A stretch of DNA of 64,000 nt, taken from Agelas oroides (Eukaryota > Porifera > Demospongiae > Agelasida > Agelasidae). Shown in pieces: positions 21,134-45,609 of the stretch (its first letter is position 1; the number at the start of each line of letters is the position of its first letter). A model generated the notes under the pieces. The model was not told the DNA's origin. It saw only the letters and a program-made list of their open reading frames with translations, and did not search any database. Position numbers and translations under genes: made by a program. The stretch lies in the NCBI GenBank assembly GCA_949130485.1, contig OX422187.1, positions 11,241,398 to 11,305,397 on the forward strand, given 5' to 3'.

Positions 21134-22321
21134 TTAACCCTCGGCGCGCATGCGCAGCGAGGGTTACAGTACTTCGTTTGTCTGTCTGTCTGTGTGTCTG
21201 TCTGTCTGTGTGTCTGTCTGTCTGTTACAACTAGCTTGGCTCACCTGGCGGCTAAATCTCTGAAGTTTGGACGCAGATAGGCTTCAAACCGAACGAGGAT
21301 GTGTTTAAATTTCGCCGATTTCGCCAAGAACGTTTTGTTCAAGAGTTATGCTGCGATTCGTTTGCCACGGCGAGCGCTATTCGGCCATATTCTAGTCTGA
21401 GAACGAGTTCACGCACCCTGGTCTGGGATCCCGTGAACTCGTTCACAGACTAGAATATGGCCGACTAGCGCTCGCCGTGGCAAACAAATCGCAGCATAAC
21501 TCTTGAACGAAACGTTCTTGGCGAAATCGTTCCTCGTTCGGTTTGAAGGCATATATGGGCAATACTGCTACAATATGTATGTACATGCATGGTCAATACT
21601 GCTGCAATATGTATGTACATAGTCTCGCAGGCCCGACCCACTTCCGCAAAAGAAGGGAAGGGTCTGGTGAACTGCGTATACAAGCCGTGTCCCAACGGAA
21701 TGCAATTAGCTGGATGACGAAACCAGATTTCAAATAATGCACTCTTGAATTACCTGTTGCGGAGTAAGCACGCTCCCTGAGAAGTATAGCCGAAGTGTTT
21801 TTACAGCTTCTGCAGTAGCGGAAAAGATGCCCTAGCTCATGTTCGCCGTTTTCAAGACTGCTATTGCTACTGAAACAGTGACGTAATGCGTCATGTGACA
21901 AAATACTGCAATCTGATTGTACCGCACTGTACAATGCGGCAGGACACGGCTTGTATACGCTGTTCACCAGACCCTCTCCCTTCTCTAGCGGAAGTGGGTC
22001 GGGCTTGCGAGACTAGTATGTACATGCATCGGGTCAATACTGCGGCTACAATATGTATGTACAGGCATGGTACATATCCAGGATTACCGCGCGGGGAATG
22101 TCCCACACATTCCCTATACTCACTACACATGCTCACTACATTAGGAAGGGGGTTGTTGGGGCAAGATAAAGGGATACTAGGACAACTTGGCCTGGGACAC
22201 TGTTATCTTGTACGACTTTGTGTAGTCTCAGCTAGCTATCTAGTGTACCATCATACCACATGAATTTCTTCGCCTACTTAGCTATGTCCTGTGACTCTGC
22301 GTTAATAGTGCCGAGGGTTAA
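21134..22321. mobile_element. TTAA-flanked transposon with a nested foldback (piggyBac-like MITE)
   Basis: The block begins TTAACCCTCGGC (21134-21145) and ends GCCGAGGGTTAA (22310-22321): a perfect 12-base inverted repeat whose outer four bases are TTAA on both sides. TTAA duplication and termini beginning CCCT are typical of piggyBac-superfamily elements. Inside is a large palindrome: about 21267-21405 pairs with about 21430-21548 around a short spacer containing accctggtctgggatc. A second foldback is nested at 21621-22014. No transposase is readable. A TCTG run lies at about 21175-21225. The right end lies five bases past the PAXIP1 stop codon as annotated. Confidence 0.75.
21621..22014. 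mobile_element. Nested foldback element
   Basis: Arms of about 72 bases face each other: the left begins agtctcgcaggcccgaccca (21621) and the right ends with its near reverse complement, gggtcgggcttgcgagact (21996-22014). Both sides are flanked by related atgtatgtacat sequence that also contains caatactgc repeats, consistent with insertion into a repeat already inside the TTAA element. The interior has no recognisable gene. Confidence 0.65.
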
Positions 22322-22326
22322 GCACT

Positions 22327-25300
22327 TCAGTGCTCTTCATTAAGTGCAGCAACTACTACCACCATGAGCAGCCTACCAATGTTGTGTTGGAAGAACTCAG
22401 AGCATTGTCCACTGTTTGCATCCTCTGGACAGGAGATGACAATGAACTGCACTGTGGATGAGGACTGTGTGTGCAGTGAGGATGTGACGGGTCGGTGGGA
22501 AGGGAGGGAGGGCAGAGAGTGAAGGAGGAAGTGGAACAAGCAAGATAGGCTCTAACTCACCAGGTTTTCAAATTGTTTACCAAAGCGACTATTCACATCA
22601 GACTGGCTAAGCAACTGCAGAAACACAAAAATGTAAAAAGTGGCTCTGATAACGACACTGCTCAGTGGATCGGCTACATTGTACGCAAGCGTTCCATGTT
22701 TGAATGTCACAGAAGAGTAATGGCTGTGGCTCACTGTTAGCCTCATACCCAGGCCATTCTGGGTATGAGGCTGTCCATACCAACACTAACTGACCTCTCC
22801 TCCTGCACACTCAATGATCTCCTTGAATGAGTTGTGGGGAGGTTGGACATGAGGGGTGGAGTGGAAACAGAAACCCTGTGGGAGGAGGACAGAGGGAGGG
22901 AGGGAGGGAGGGTGAAAGGGAGGGATGAGTGGTAGAACAGAGGGAGGAGGGGAGAGTGGGAGGGATGGGGATCTTTCTCATATACAATGTATATCCCAGA
23001 GTGTCACAAACATGATTTGGTCTCCAACCAAGGAGAGAGGGAGGGATGGGAGGAAAGGAAGGAGAAAGGAAGGGAGACGTCTCCCAGAGATATCCAAGAG
23101 TATCATCACAAACCTCATAATTCAATGAACCTTGACCTCTGACTCCTGACCTTACCTTCAGGAGCTTTTTCCCCTTGGCCCTGGCCAGTGAGGTGGTGAG
23201 GTCCATTCCAAACACCTCCTCTGTGTTCCGGTCACACAGAGCAAACGCCCCCTCCTCCACAAATCCCACCCCTCTCCCACTCTGCTCCACCCACTCGGGG
23301 GTGACAATGTGGTCACACACAGAGATACCACTGAGAAACTTCACTGTACGTGTGACCCGAGTGGCCACCATGTGTGTACACTCCCTTGCCTTATCTGTTA
23401 CCACTCCACCAAGCCTCTGTATGATCTGTGGAGGGAGGCGTGAGAATTACACATTTAAGCCCATACATCACACTTTTGCACTACGACCCTTGTACCAAAA
23501 TGAAGTAGCTAGCAGTATACAAGCTAATATCCAGAGCAGTATACAAGCTAATAGCCAGAGCAGTATACAAGCTAATAGCCAGAGCAGTATACAAGCTAAC
23601 ATCCAGAGCAGTATACAAGCTAATATCCAGAGTAGTATGCAAGCTAATATCCAGAGCAGTATACAAGCTAATAGCCAGAGCAGTATACAAGCTAACATCC
23701 AGAGCAGTATGTAAGGTAACATCCAGAGCAGTATGCAAGCTAATATCCAGAGCAGTATGCAAGCTAACATCCAGAGCAGTATACAAGCTAACATCCAGAG
23801 CAGTATACAAGCTAATTCCCACACACATGCTTACTGTCTTCAGTTTCTTCACAGCAGACTGACTGATACCAGTGAACAACACAACTGGTGGCCTTCTCTC
23901 GGCACTTTGCTCAGATCGACTCTCATCCAAGCCAGTATCATCAGAGGACACCTTCACCTTCTTCATCTCTCCGACATCCCCAGCTCCCTCCCCCCTCCCC
24001 CGCTTGTGGGGCACGGCTCGCTGGGAAGACTGAGTATCCACCCACTGTGGGTGCAGCTCAGAGTAGTGCAACATGAATGATTCCCACGGCTCTGGATGAA
24101 GAGGAGGGGAAAAGGCCCACCTTGACCGTCTTTCATGTTCTATACACTTAGGACAACTTATGAATGATAAAGGTATTTGCACAAAGCTGGTCTTTCAAGG
24201 GAAAGGAGGGTAAGCACTTGAACTAGGTGGAACTTGAATCTGGGACTTTTGAGTCAAAGTTGAACACTTTCGGCACATCTCCTCCCTCCTATATCCATTT
24301 CGCTCTCCCATTTCTGTTCATATCTTTCATGAGACTAATACTAGACCTTCCCCAGGAACAAAAACTACTTGAAAGAACACAAGCTGGGTGGGGGGGGGGG
24401 ATGGGGGGGTGTTGACTATACACAAAGGACTGCATGACTGTCAACTGTTTATGATTATAACAGTAACTCAGAGAAGTAGCCTCATTCCCAGGCTCTTGTA
24501 CAATGGAAACTGGGAATGGGACTACTCACTAAGTAGGCTGGCAGCTTCAGAGCAGGTGTTTGGAGCGAATTCATCAGGGCACCCTAGTACTGTGTGCCGA
24601 GGAAAGAGCACTGCAGGTACCTGCCCATCTAAAATGGAGGGAGAGAGGGGGGAAGGGAAGGAGGGAGGAAGGAAGGAAGGGAGAAAATTAGGAGAGGGAA
24701 GTGAGCAAAGGGAGGTAGGGAGGAGAGGGGGGAAGGGAGGAAGGGAGAGAGATTGAGCTTGATAGCAGGTTCTATAAATACTGACAGATGGACAGACTGA
24801 CTGTGTATGATATCGGTGAGGAAGGAGGCATTGACGACCTGCACGCCCCACTCCAGAGCCTTGTTGTACTTCTTCCCCACAGCCCGCTTGCTCACGAGGT
24901 GAGTTGTCTCCCGACAGAGGAAACCAGTGTAGGGGATGCCGGTGATACGAATCATGTCCTTCACCAGTTCACGTTCCATGTCAGTGTAGTTGGTGAGGGT
25001 GATGGACTGTGTGTGTGTGTGTGGGGGGGTATGGAATATATAAAATACCCTCTCAGAGACTGTAATTTTCTCGGTGAGTCTAACTTCTACAGGGAAAGAG
25101 ATGATTGATGTTCTCAAACTCACATAATTTTCGGCTCCGGGGAGTTGCCACTTGAAGGCAGTGGGGACGTGGAGGGCGTGTCTTGGGGGGTACATTTTCC
25201 GGTCCGTGAGAATGTCATTCAGCCAGTGAGCACTAGCCACACACTTGCCATCTGCAAAGGCCTGCAGTGTGCATTAAATAGCATAATAAGCATTACTTTC

Positions 25301-28300
25301 AGCAGAATCTGCAAATTCACTGTTTTGGTAGCCTCAAACACAGCCTTTCTGTTCCAGATTTTTTTTGTCTTGCAGCTTTGGAGAAAAATTGGAGCTGCGA
25401 GACAAAATCCGGAACGTAAAAGCCTGGGTTCGAGGCTACTGTTTTGGTGCATTATCAACTAATTGTATATACATGTAGCTTTGTTCCAAGTCCCAGTTTC
25501 ACTGTTTGCAGTACAGAAAAGTGGGATTGTAGGCAACGAAAAGCTGGGTGGTAGCCTAGTTGCCATGGGAACAAGGCTATCAAGCACTTGTATATTATCA
25601 GTGAAAGATCCTATACTGTAGGTGTGTCTCTACTTGCCTTGGCAAAGACGTCACTCTTCTTGTGCAGTGCCAGGAGGTGGGTGCACTGCTCAGGGTCATA
25701 CTCCTCTAACACACGTCCACCGTGCTGGACCACCACCTGAGTGAGAGAGGGAGAAGGTGAGTGGAAAGGGAAGGTAAAATTCATATTAACAGCAGTGAAT
25801 GGTGGTGATGCAGATGTATTCTAGTCTCATTCCAGACTAGGCAGAAGGGACTGGGAATGGATTTATGTATTTTCCTCACCTCCTTCCACTTTCTAATGGT
25901 CTCTCTGTCCATGCACTCCTGGTAGTCTGTGAACAAGAGTGACACACTCTCCAGCAACCGAGACTGCTCAGGACCCGTGGTAGTTGGGGCACTATCGAAG
26001 ACTGACGCCAAGTGGTCACCCAGGAGACGAGGCTGCTCTGACGTGTCCATACTAGGACTGGTGACACTCTCACGAGCTATTTCATGGACCACACACGTTT
26101 CTTGACTCTTCAGTCTCACACGGATTTTAAGTTGTCCCACCCCACCAGCCTCTACCTTTCCCTCCCTTCCAGAACCTTCTTCCTCCTGTACTTCAGGAAC
26201 CTGGTCTTTGGCAGACAACACAACCACGCCACCTTCTGTTCCACTAGCACCATTAGAATCCTCCGGGAGATCGGAGGAAGCCAGTGTTTTAGTACCCGGT
26301 AACTCGGCATGAGGATGATGGTGAGTCACAACGCTGCCTTCGCCCGGGGTACTAGGAACAACTGTCTCTTCCTTGTCAGGCTGGTTTACCTGTACACTGG
26401 TATCCATCTGTCCATTGCACTTTGATGAGGCCACTTCTCCATGTGACTCTCTCCTACCACCAATCTCACCGCCTCCAGTAGCAGGAGGTGCAGGAGAGGG
26501 ACAGTAGTCATCTTCAGCAAGTCTCTTCCCGAGATCGATACAGTCCAACAGCCAGTCTGGCGTCACGATCTTGACCGTGTCCGAGTGTTTCACTGCACAC
26601 TCGTACTTGGCCTGCAAATGTAGACAATGACCATATTTGGTTAATGTCACCGTCTAAAAATAACCAGTAATTACTTATTTTTACTTCCTGTCTGCTGGGC
26701 AAATGCAGCTATTTGATTGGTTAAAACATGGCCACATACAGTGGAACCCCTCTATTGCAGACAACGATGGATGTCTCCTGATTAGCAAGGCTTCTAACTT
26801 CAGGAGTGTCCTTTAAATGATGGGAGGAGAGGAGAGGAGAGGAGAGGAGAGGAGAGGAGAGGAGAGGAGAGGAGAGGAGAGGAGAGGAGAGGAGAGGAGA
26901 GGAGAGGAGAGGAGAGGAGAGGAGAGGAGAGGAGAGGAGAGGGGAGGAGAGGGGAGGGGAGGGGAGGGGAGGGGAGGGGAGGGGAGGGGAGGCTTCTAAC
27001 TTCAGGAGTGTCCTTGGAATGACATCATCAGAGTGAAACTTGTAACACTCATCTGATGTCCGAATAGTAGTACACTGATATGGCTTCCAATTCATCAGAT
27101 TTGCCAAAGTGCATTGTACTAACGGGCGACATTAAAGCCCACCTCAACACAACATTATGGTAAGAAGAATTGTTTATTGTACGCAAGCCAGGAGTCTGTG
27201 TGCATTGAATGTCTCTGTGCTCACTATAGTCATAAAATCACAGCTGTTCTGGAGTCCACCTCCCTGTCTACTGTCTGTGTTCTAAATCACAGCTGTTCTG
27301 GAGTCCACCTGCGTGTCTACTGTCTGTGTTCTAAATCGCAGCTGTTCTGGAATTCACCTGCGTGTCTACTGTCTGTGTTCTAAATCGCAGCTGTTCGGAG
27401 TCCACCTGCGTGTCTACTGTCTGTGTTCTAAATCGCAGCTGTTCTGGAGTCCACCTGGGTGTCTATTGTTTGTGTTCTAAATCACAACTGTTCTGGAGTC
27501 CACCTGCGTGTCTACTGTCTGTGTTCTAAATCACAGCTGTTCTGGAGTCCACCTGCATGTCTATTGTCTGTGTTCTAAATCACAGCTGTTCTGGAGGCCA
27601 CCTGCGTATCTATTGTCTGTGTTCTAAATCGCAGCTGTTCTGGAATCCACCTCCCTGTCTACTGTCTGTGTTCTAAATCACAGCTGTTCTGGAGTCCACC
27701 TGCGTGTCTACTGTCTGTGTTCTAAATCGCAGCTGTTCTGGAATTCACCTGCGTGTCTACTGTCTGTGTTCTAAATCGCAGCTGTTCTGGAGTCCACCTG
27801 CGTGTCTACTGTCTGTGTTCTAAATCGCAGCTGTTCTGGAGTCCACCTGGGTGTCTATTGTTTGTGTTCTAAATCACAACTGTTCTGGAGTCCACCTGCG
27901 TGTCTACTGTCTGTGTTCTAAATCACAGCTGTTCTGGAGTCCACCTGCATGTCTATTGTCTGTGTTCTAAATCACAGCTGTTCTGGAGGCCACCTGCGTA
28001 TCTATTGTCTGTGTTCTAAATCGCAGCTGTTCTGGAATCCACCTGCATGTCTACTGTCTGTGTTCTAAATCACAGCTGTTCTGGAGTCCACCTGCGTGTC
28101 TACTGTCTGTGTTCTAAATCGCAGCTGTTCTGGAATTCACCTGCGTGTCTACTGTCTGTGTTCTAAATCGCAGCTGTTCTGGAGTCCACCTGCGTGTCTA
28201 CTGTCTGTGTTCTAAATCGCAGCTGTTCTGGAGTCCACCTGGGTGTCTATTGTTTGTGTTCTAAATCACAACTGTTCTGGAGTCCACCTGCGTGTCTACT

Positions 28301-29955
28301 GTCTGTGTTCTAAATCACAGCTGTTCTGGAGTCCACCTGCATGTCTATTGTCTGTGTTCTAAATCACAGCTGTTCTGGAGGCCACCTGCGTATCTATTGT
28401 CTGTGTTCTAAATCGCAGCTGTTCTGGAATCCACCTCCCTGTCTACTGTCTGTGTTCTAAATCACAGCTGTTCTGGAGTCCACCTGCGTGTCTACTGTCT
28501 GTGTTCTAAATCGCAGCTGTTCTGGAATTCACCTGCGTGTCTACTGTCTGTGTTCTAAATCGCAGCTGTTCTGGAGTCCACCTGCGTGTCTACTGTCTGT
28601 GTTCTAAATCGCAGCTGTTCTGGAGTCCACCTGGGTGTCTATTGTTTGTGTTCTAAATCACAACTGTTCTGGAGTCCACCTGCGTGTCTACTGTCTGTGT
28701 TCTAAATCACAGCTGTTCTGGAGTCCACCTGCATGTCTATTGTCTGTGTTCTAAATCACAGCTGTTCTGGAGGCCACCTGCGTATCTATTGTCTGTGTTC
28801 TAAATCGCAGCTGTTCTGGAATCCACCTGCATGTCTACTGTCTGTGTTCTAAATCACAGCTGTCCACCTGCAAGTTGTCAATTGTCTTTTACCGAGTGTG
28901 ACAAACAAACCATTCTCTCACATACCCCTGTTGTTTCCATGGTAATGAGGTGAGTGACAGTGGCGTCCAGTCTCCGTTGCATCCTCCCTCCATAATAGGC
29001 CACCAGGACACACACCTTCTCCGTATCTGAGCGACTGAGCTGGGAAGGAGGGAGAGACATGCTTGCATGTTTAGTAACCAGCCTCTCCTGAGGAGAGAGC
29101 CTGGGAACGAGGCTACCTAGGTCCCTGCTTAGTGTTCTGCAACTCTACACATCCAGTCCTTCTTGAAAAGCATGGCATCTATATCAGAACAAAGCTATAC
29201 ATGAGGACCTCCTCACCTTGGATGAGCAGAAGATGAGCCCTGAGAAGAGTTTGTCATCATGGAGCTCAAACGGAGCCGTACTGGCACAGTCAAGAAAACA
29301 ACTTTTTATCTAGCCACATTCCCAGGCCTCTGTAGCCTGGGAACGAGGCTACCTTACACCTACAGTTACATAATTTCCCAAATAATCTCCCTTTACTTAT
29401 TTGATGTTGGATACGGCAGCATTGCTTCACATTTTGTGGACATCTTCACCCAGTCCGACTGAGGAAGGAACAGAATGGAATAGAGTGAGGAAAGGATGGA
29501 GGAAAAGATGACAGGAAGGAAGGAGGGAGGGAAAGACGATCGGGAGGAAGGAGACAGAGGGAAGGGGGGAGGAATGGAGGGGGTAATGATTCACAAACAC
29601 AGCTAGATTGGTGTCAGTCGCATACATGCACAATGGTGATGTCTGGGTTGGCAGCCACATTAGGCTCCAAGGGAGAATCTGTGATGAGGTGGGTGACAAG
29701 ATCACTCATGTAGAACTCTCGCACAGCTCCACCTTGCCTCATCAGCTGCTTCACCTGTGGAGGTAATCACACAACCATAGAGAAGGGAGGGAGGTAGATT
29801 ACACAACCACCTCATAGACAGTTTAGGTCCATATCACCTTGTGCTGAAAATTATGAGCATCAAAACTAAAGGTTGTCCATTCATACCTCAGCTGGTTCGT
29901 GCACGTTCTTTTCCGCCAGGTAGTAGCTCACTCCCTCAAACACATCTTCAGCCAT
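22327..29955 (-). CDS. PAXIP1: PTIP / PAXIP1, multi-BRCT adaptor protein
   Basis: Coding exons 5' to 3': 29955-29887, 29754-29626, 29458-29397, 29280-29217, 29039-28926, 26611-25880, 25736-25638, 25261-25124, 25006-24802, 24628-24530, 24091-23835, 23425-23156, 22875-22795, 22614-22561, 22464-22327, giving 836 residues. Similarity to human PTIP runs along the whole length. N-terminal BRCT pair: KIVTPDWLLDCID at about 165. A long acidic, Ser-rich linker occupies about 190-350. Middle pair: CVASAHWLNDIL, then YTGFLCRETTHLVSKRAVG. C-terminal pair: PPVVLFTGIS, then VTRTVKFLSGIS, HIVTPEWVEQ and VQFIVISCPED. PTIP binds phosphorylated partners through BRCT pairs in DNA-damage signalling and in MLL3/4 histone-methylation complexes. 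The polyglutamine region of the human protein (1069 residues) is absent. Exon 7 uses a GC donor. The last residues after HNIG do not match the family end, and a mobile element lies directly downstream. Confidence 0.93.
23508..23816. repeat. 24-base minisatellite in a PAXIP1 intron
   Basis: About 13 copies of a 24-base unit (gagcagtatacaagctaata plus tcca) lie in the intron between PAXIP1 exons 11 and 12. Because 24 is a multiple of three and the unit lacks stops in several frames, it produces long open frames on both strands with an eight-residue repeat; these are not genes. Confidence 0.9.
26818..26992. repeat. (GGAGA)n / (GGGGA)n array
   Basis: About 120 bases of perfect GGAGA pentamers shade into GGGGA pentamers. 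The array is bracketed by two copies of ggcttctaacttcaggagtg (about 26788 and 26990), so it expanded between, or together with, a short direct duplication. It lies in the long PAXIP1 intron 5. Confidence 0.92.
27240..28865. repeat. 49-base minisatellite with higher-order structure
   Basis: About 33 tandem copies of a 49-base unit beginning cagctgttctggagtccacc and including tctactgtctgtgttctaaa fill most of PAXIP1 intron 5. Variants are ordered in a repeating pattern. A marked unit with ggaatccacc recurs at about 27641, 28033, 28425 and 28817, that is every 392 bases or eight units. These alternate between tccctg and tgcatg versions, giving a 784-base super-period. One early unit (near 27390) is one base short. 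Confidence 0.93.
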
Positions 29956-30164
29956 AGCAGCAACCCCTCACTGTCAGACTCACTGGGGAAATCTGGTCAC
30001 TCCAAACACAACGTACAATTCAAATTCTTTTTAATGCGCACCATTTAAAAGTGGGCGTGCGCGCGTTGTTGATGACGTCTTTACATTTTGAAAAGTGGGC
30101 GTTGTAGCTCATAGAGTGATCTTCGCCAGCAGTTGCCGGTGCAGTAGCTGCGCGAAGGTTAAAG
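29956..30164. promoter_or_regulatory. Divergent promoter between PAXIP1 and the secreted repeat-protein gene
   Basis: Only 209 bases separate the two start codons on opposite strands. A CRE-like gatgacgtc lies near 30070. No TATA box stands out. The compact head-to-head arrangement suggests a bidirectional promoter; that is inference from spacing. Confidence 0.4.
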
Positions 30165-43072
<12,908 letters not shown>

Positions 43073-43081
43073 GTAAGTTCA

Positions 43082-43681
43082 TAAGTTATATAGACTTCCT
43101 TCTAGGTACCTGGTTTCCATAGTATTACATTATATTAGGTCAAGTGCTAAGCGTCAAGGTGAGTATGTCTGTTAGCATATTGACGTGAACACAATGTACA
43201 GAGACAGTTTGGAAGGACCAAACGGGGAGCGGTAAGTCAGAGACTTTTTGGTTCCGTTCCGTGTATTCTTGGAATGAATACTCTACATGGATGAGGTTAG
43301 ATGCTGAACATTTATACATGTGTATTGAAGTATACGTCCATTTAGAATATCAGTTCAAGTCCTATTCCATGATTTAGTCCAGGAATGGATCCTTACCAAG
43401 TCAATCAGCTGCAGGAATGTACTAAGATATGGACATTCCTGGCAGCTTGTACTATTTCTAACCTGTGCAATATTTCATCACCCACTTATTCACCTCTGGA
43501 TGTTTACAACAGTGCACAGTTACATGCACATAATGTGTATTATATACATATGTATGTATATGTATATAGTATAGTTGCATGGCCATATCAAAATGGATAA
43601 TTGACCACAAGTTGCAATCATTTATTACAAACTGTGGATACATCAAGCATAACCACACCCCCCAAGATGTTCATATAACTT
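43082..43681. other. Tail region of the secreted repeat-protein gene / intergenic
   Basis: The open frame of the last large exon ends with a stop at 43120-43122. Three small in-frame exon candidates with good splice sites lie downstream: 43139-43158, 43202-43231 and 43378-43425 (ending in a stop). They would add a short tail. Otherwise the interval is AT-rich flank before the sulfotransferase array, which is on the other strand. Confidence 0.4.
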
Positions 43682-45052
43682 CTAATCAAATTCAAAGTCC
43701 AGTCCGGAGTCTTTCATCTTCTCGGCATAGATTGCATCAAACTCAGCATTTTGCTCTGGTGTGAAGTGGTTTCTCCAATCACCAACAATTCCCTTGCGCA
43801 TAAAAGGCTGTTCACCAGGTGTTCGAGTGTACACATCTGGCCATTCAAAGTTTGTGGCAGGGTTGGCCTTCATGCTCTGAAATGTAGTCTTTTCCACAAT
43901 TGTATCAATAACTGCCTCCTCGAGATTGTATCCCATAAATTCACTAATTTTCTTCACTGCTCCGCGATGGTCTTTCTTCATGTCCTCGTACTTCAGGAAG
44001 AGAATGTTCTCTGCATCTCTGTGCTTCCACCACTCCAGCACATGGTCAAACCAGTCGCCAAAATAAACTTTCCCACTTTTGTACAACTGGTAGAATTCAT
44101 CCCATGTGCCAGAATATTTGTGTAATTTCATTGCTCGCATGTGGTAGAAGTAAGACACGACAACGTCCTTTGGATTTCTTGCAATGTAGATGTACCTTGC
44201 CACAGCGGTGTGGGGCAGACTGCCTGCCATCATGCTGTACGGTGTGTGGGTATTAAAGCCTCGAGGGGAAGGCATTTCGTCAGCATACTTGATTGTTGGT
44301 ACCCGCTTTTCACTGTCAAGCCATGGGAGGGCATCAACCACTTTTCTACCATCCTCCTCTCCCTGGTTCCAGATGAGTTTGACTATCTGTTGCATCCATG
44401 TTGTTCCTGAAAGTGGAGTGTGAATATGGCTGCAGTCAGAGCTATCACAGTTTGCCCATACACTATGTGTACAGGGCATTATATAGCCTTGTACCCAGGC
44501 TCTCCCCTGCAGAAAAACAGGGAGGAGCCTGGGTACGAGGCTAGCCATTATATAGGTGCCCATACTTCTGATGTGCTATACATATATCGTATATATCCTA
44601 CCATATTATCTATTTTGCCGATGCACTACACAGTGTAGCGTATATATAGGTGCCTATATACTACACTGATACTTGGAAATTAGTCCAATCTAAAATTCTG
44701 AAATCTGCACACATAATCTTGATTAGAAGTAACAAAAATCCAGAAATCAACATCTTGTATGCCAAGACATGCGGGCCACAGCATACCCTTCAGTACAGTT
44801 TAGGTATCTATTTCTGTCTGTACAAGCTGCATACCTTGCAATAACTGTATGGATACCTACCAGTACACCAACACGTTGAACCCTACCTGACTTGGGGTAA
44901 GTAACAACAAACACGTCGTCCGGACGGAGATTGAAAGCCTTGAGATAATCCATGCGCTGCTGGGTGATAAAGTCGGGGAACACCATGCCATTCACTATGT
45001 TGTGAGCAAAGGGGAGGTCAGAGTCTACACTACACACAACAGACTCAGCCAT
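43682..45052 (-). CDS. Cytosolic sulfotransferase A (SULT family)
   Basis: Two exons, 45052-44887 and 44406-43682, give 296 residues, the normal length for cytosolic SULTs. The intron splits the PAPS-binding motif YPKSG|TTW (residues 52-59). Other marks are the 3'-phosphate motif YIARNPKDVVVSYFYH, the WWKHR...ILFLKYEDMKKD core and the C-terminal loop RKGIVGDWRNHFT. These enzymes transfer sulfate from PAPS to hydroxyl or amine groups of small molecules; the substrate cannot be read from sequence. The catalytic histidine region reads FNTHTPY, with Asn where SULTs usually have Lys. An earlier in-frame ATG at 45088 would add 12 residues. It is the left-most member of a same-strand tandem array. 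Confidence 0.92.
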
Positions 45053-45276
45053 GATACCTAGCTGTTGGCCAAATTCAATGAGTGACATTCTAAATAAAGC
45101 ACAGCTCAGCTAATTATTGTCTAGGACTACTGTAGCTACTGCCACATAGTTCATCATGTACCTTTGGCAGTTGGTAGAACAGTCAGTGACTTTGTTCTCT
45201 GTGCTAAGGTACCTGACTAGCTGTAGTGATGTGAGATACAGCCTAACTACCAACAAAGCAGCTGCTACACTATAGC

Positions 45277-45609
45277 TAGCTGTAATAACAGTTGTCTTAT
45301 CTACACATGAATACTTGAAATCATACAGTTTTTGCTCCTAGCTACATGCAATTATTGAAATCAAAATCAAAGTCCAGTCCAGAGTCTTTCATTTTCTTGG
45401 CATGGATTGCTGTAATAGCAGTTATCTTATCCACACATGAACACTATTGTTTTTTGCTCCTAGCTACAATTATTGAAATCAAAACCATTAAAGTCCAGTC
45501 CAGAGTCTTTCATTTTCTTGGCATAGATTGCTGTAATAGCAGTTGTCTTATCCACACATGAACACTTGGAATCATATGGTTTTTGCTCCTAGCTACAATT
45601 ATTGATGAT
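45277..45609 (-). pseudogene. Tandem fragments of the sulfotransferase 3' end
   Basis: A unit of about 122-131 bases is repeated just downstream of sulfotransferase B. It includes a short piece of the SULT coding 3' end (tccagtccagagtctttcat, at about 45374 and 45498) fused to 3' flank (ttttgctcctagctac, gtaatagcagttgtcttatc). The captured pieces encode only the last dozen or so residues, with ttcttggcat replacing ttctcggcat. They are leftovers of unequal exchange, not genes. Confidence 0.8.

Noticed and set aside
23175..23714. Plus-strand 179-residue frame with SIQANIQS repeats
   Set aside because: It is antisense to PAXIP1 exon 12 and then runs into the 24-base minisatellite, which is open in several frames because its unit is a multiple of three.
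27240..28865. CRISPR-like array
   Set aside because: The 49-base units are contiguous with no unique spacers, and the setting is an animal gene intron. It is a minisatellite.
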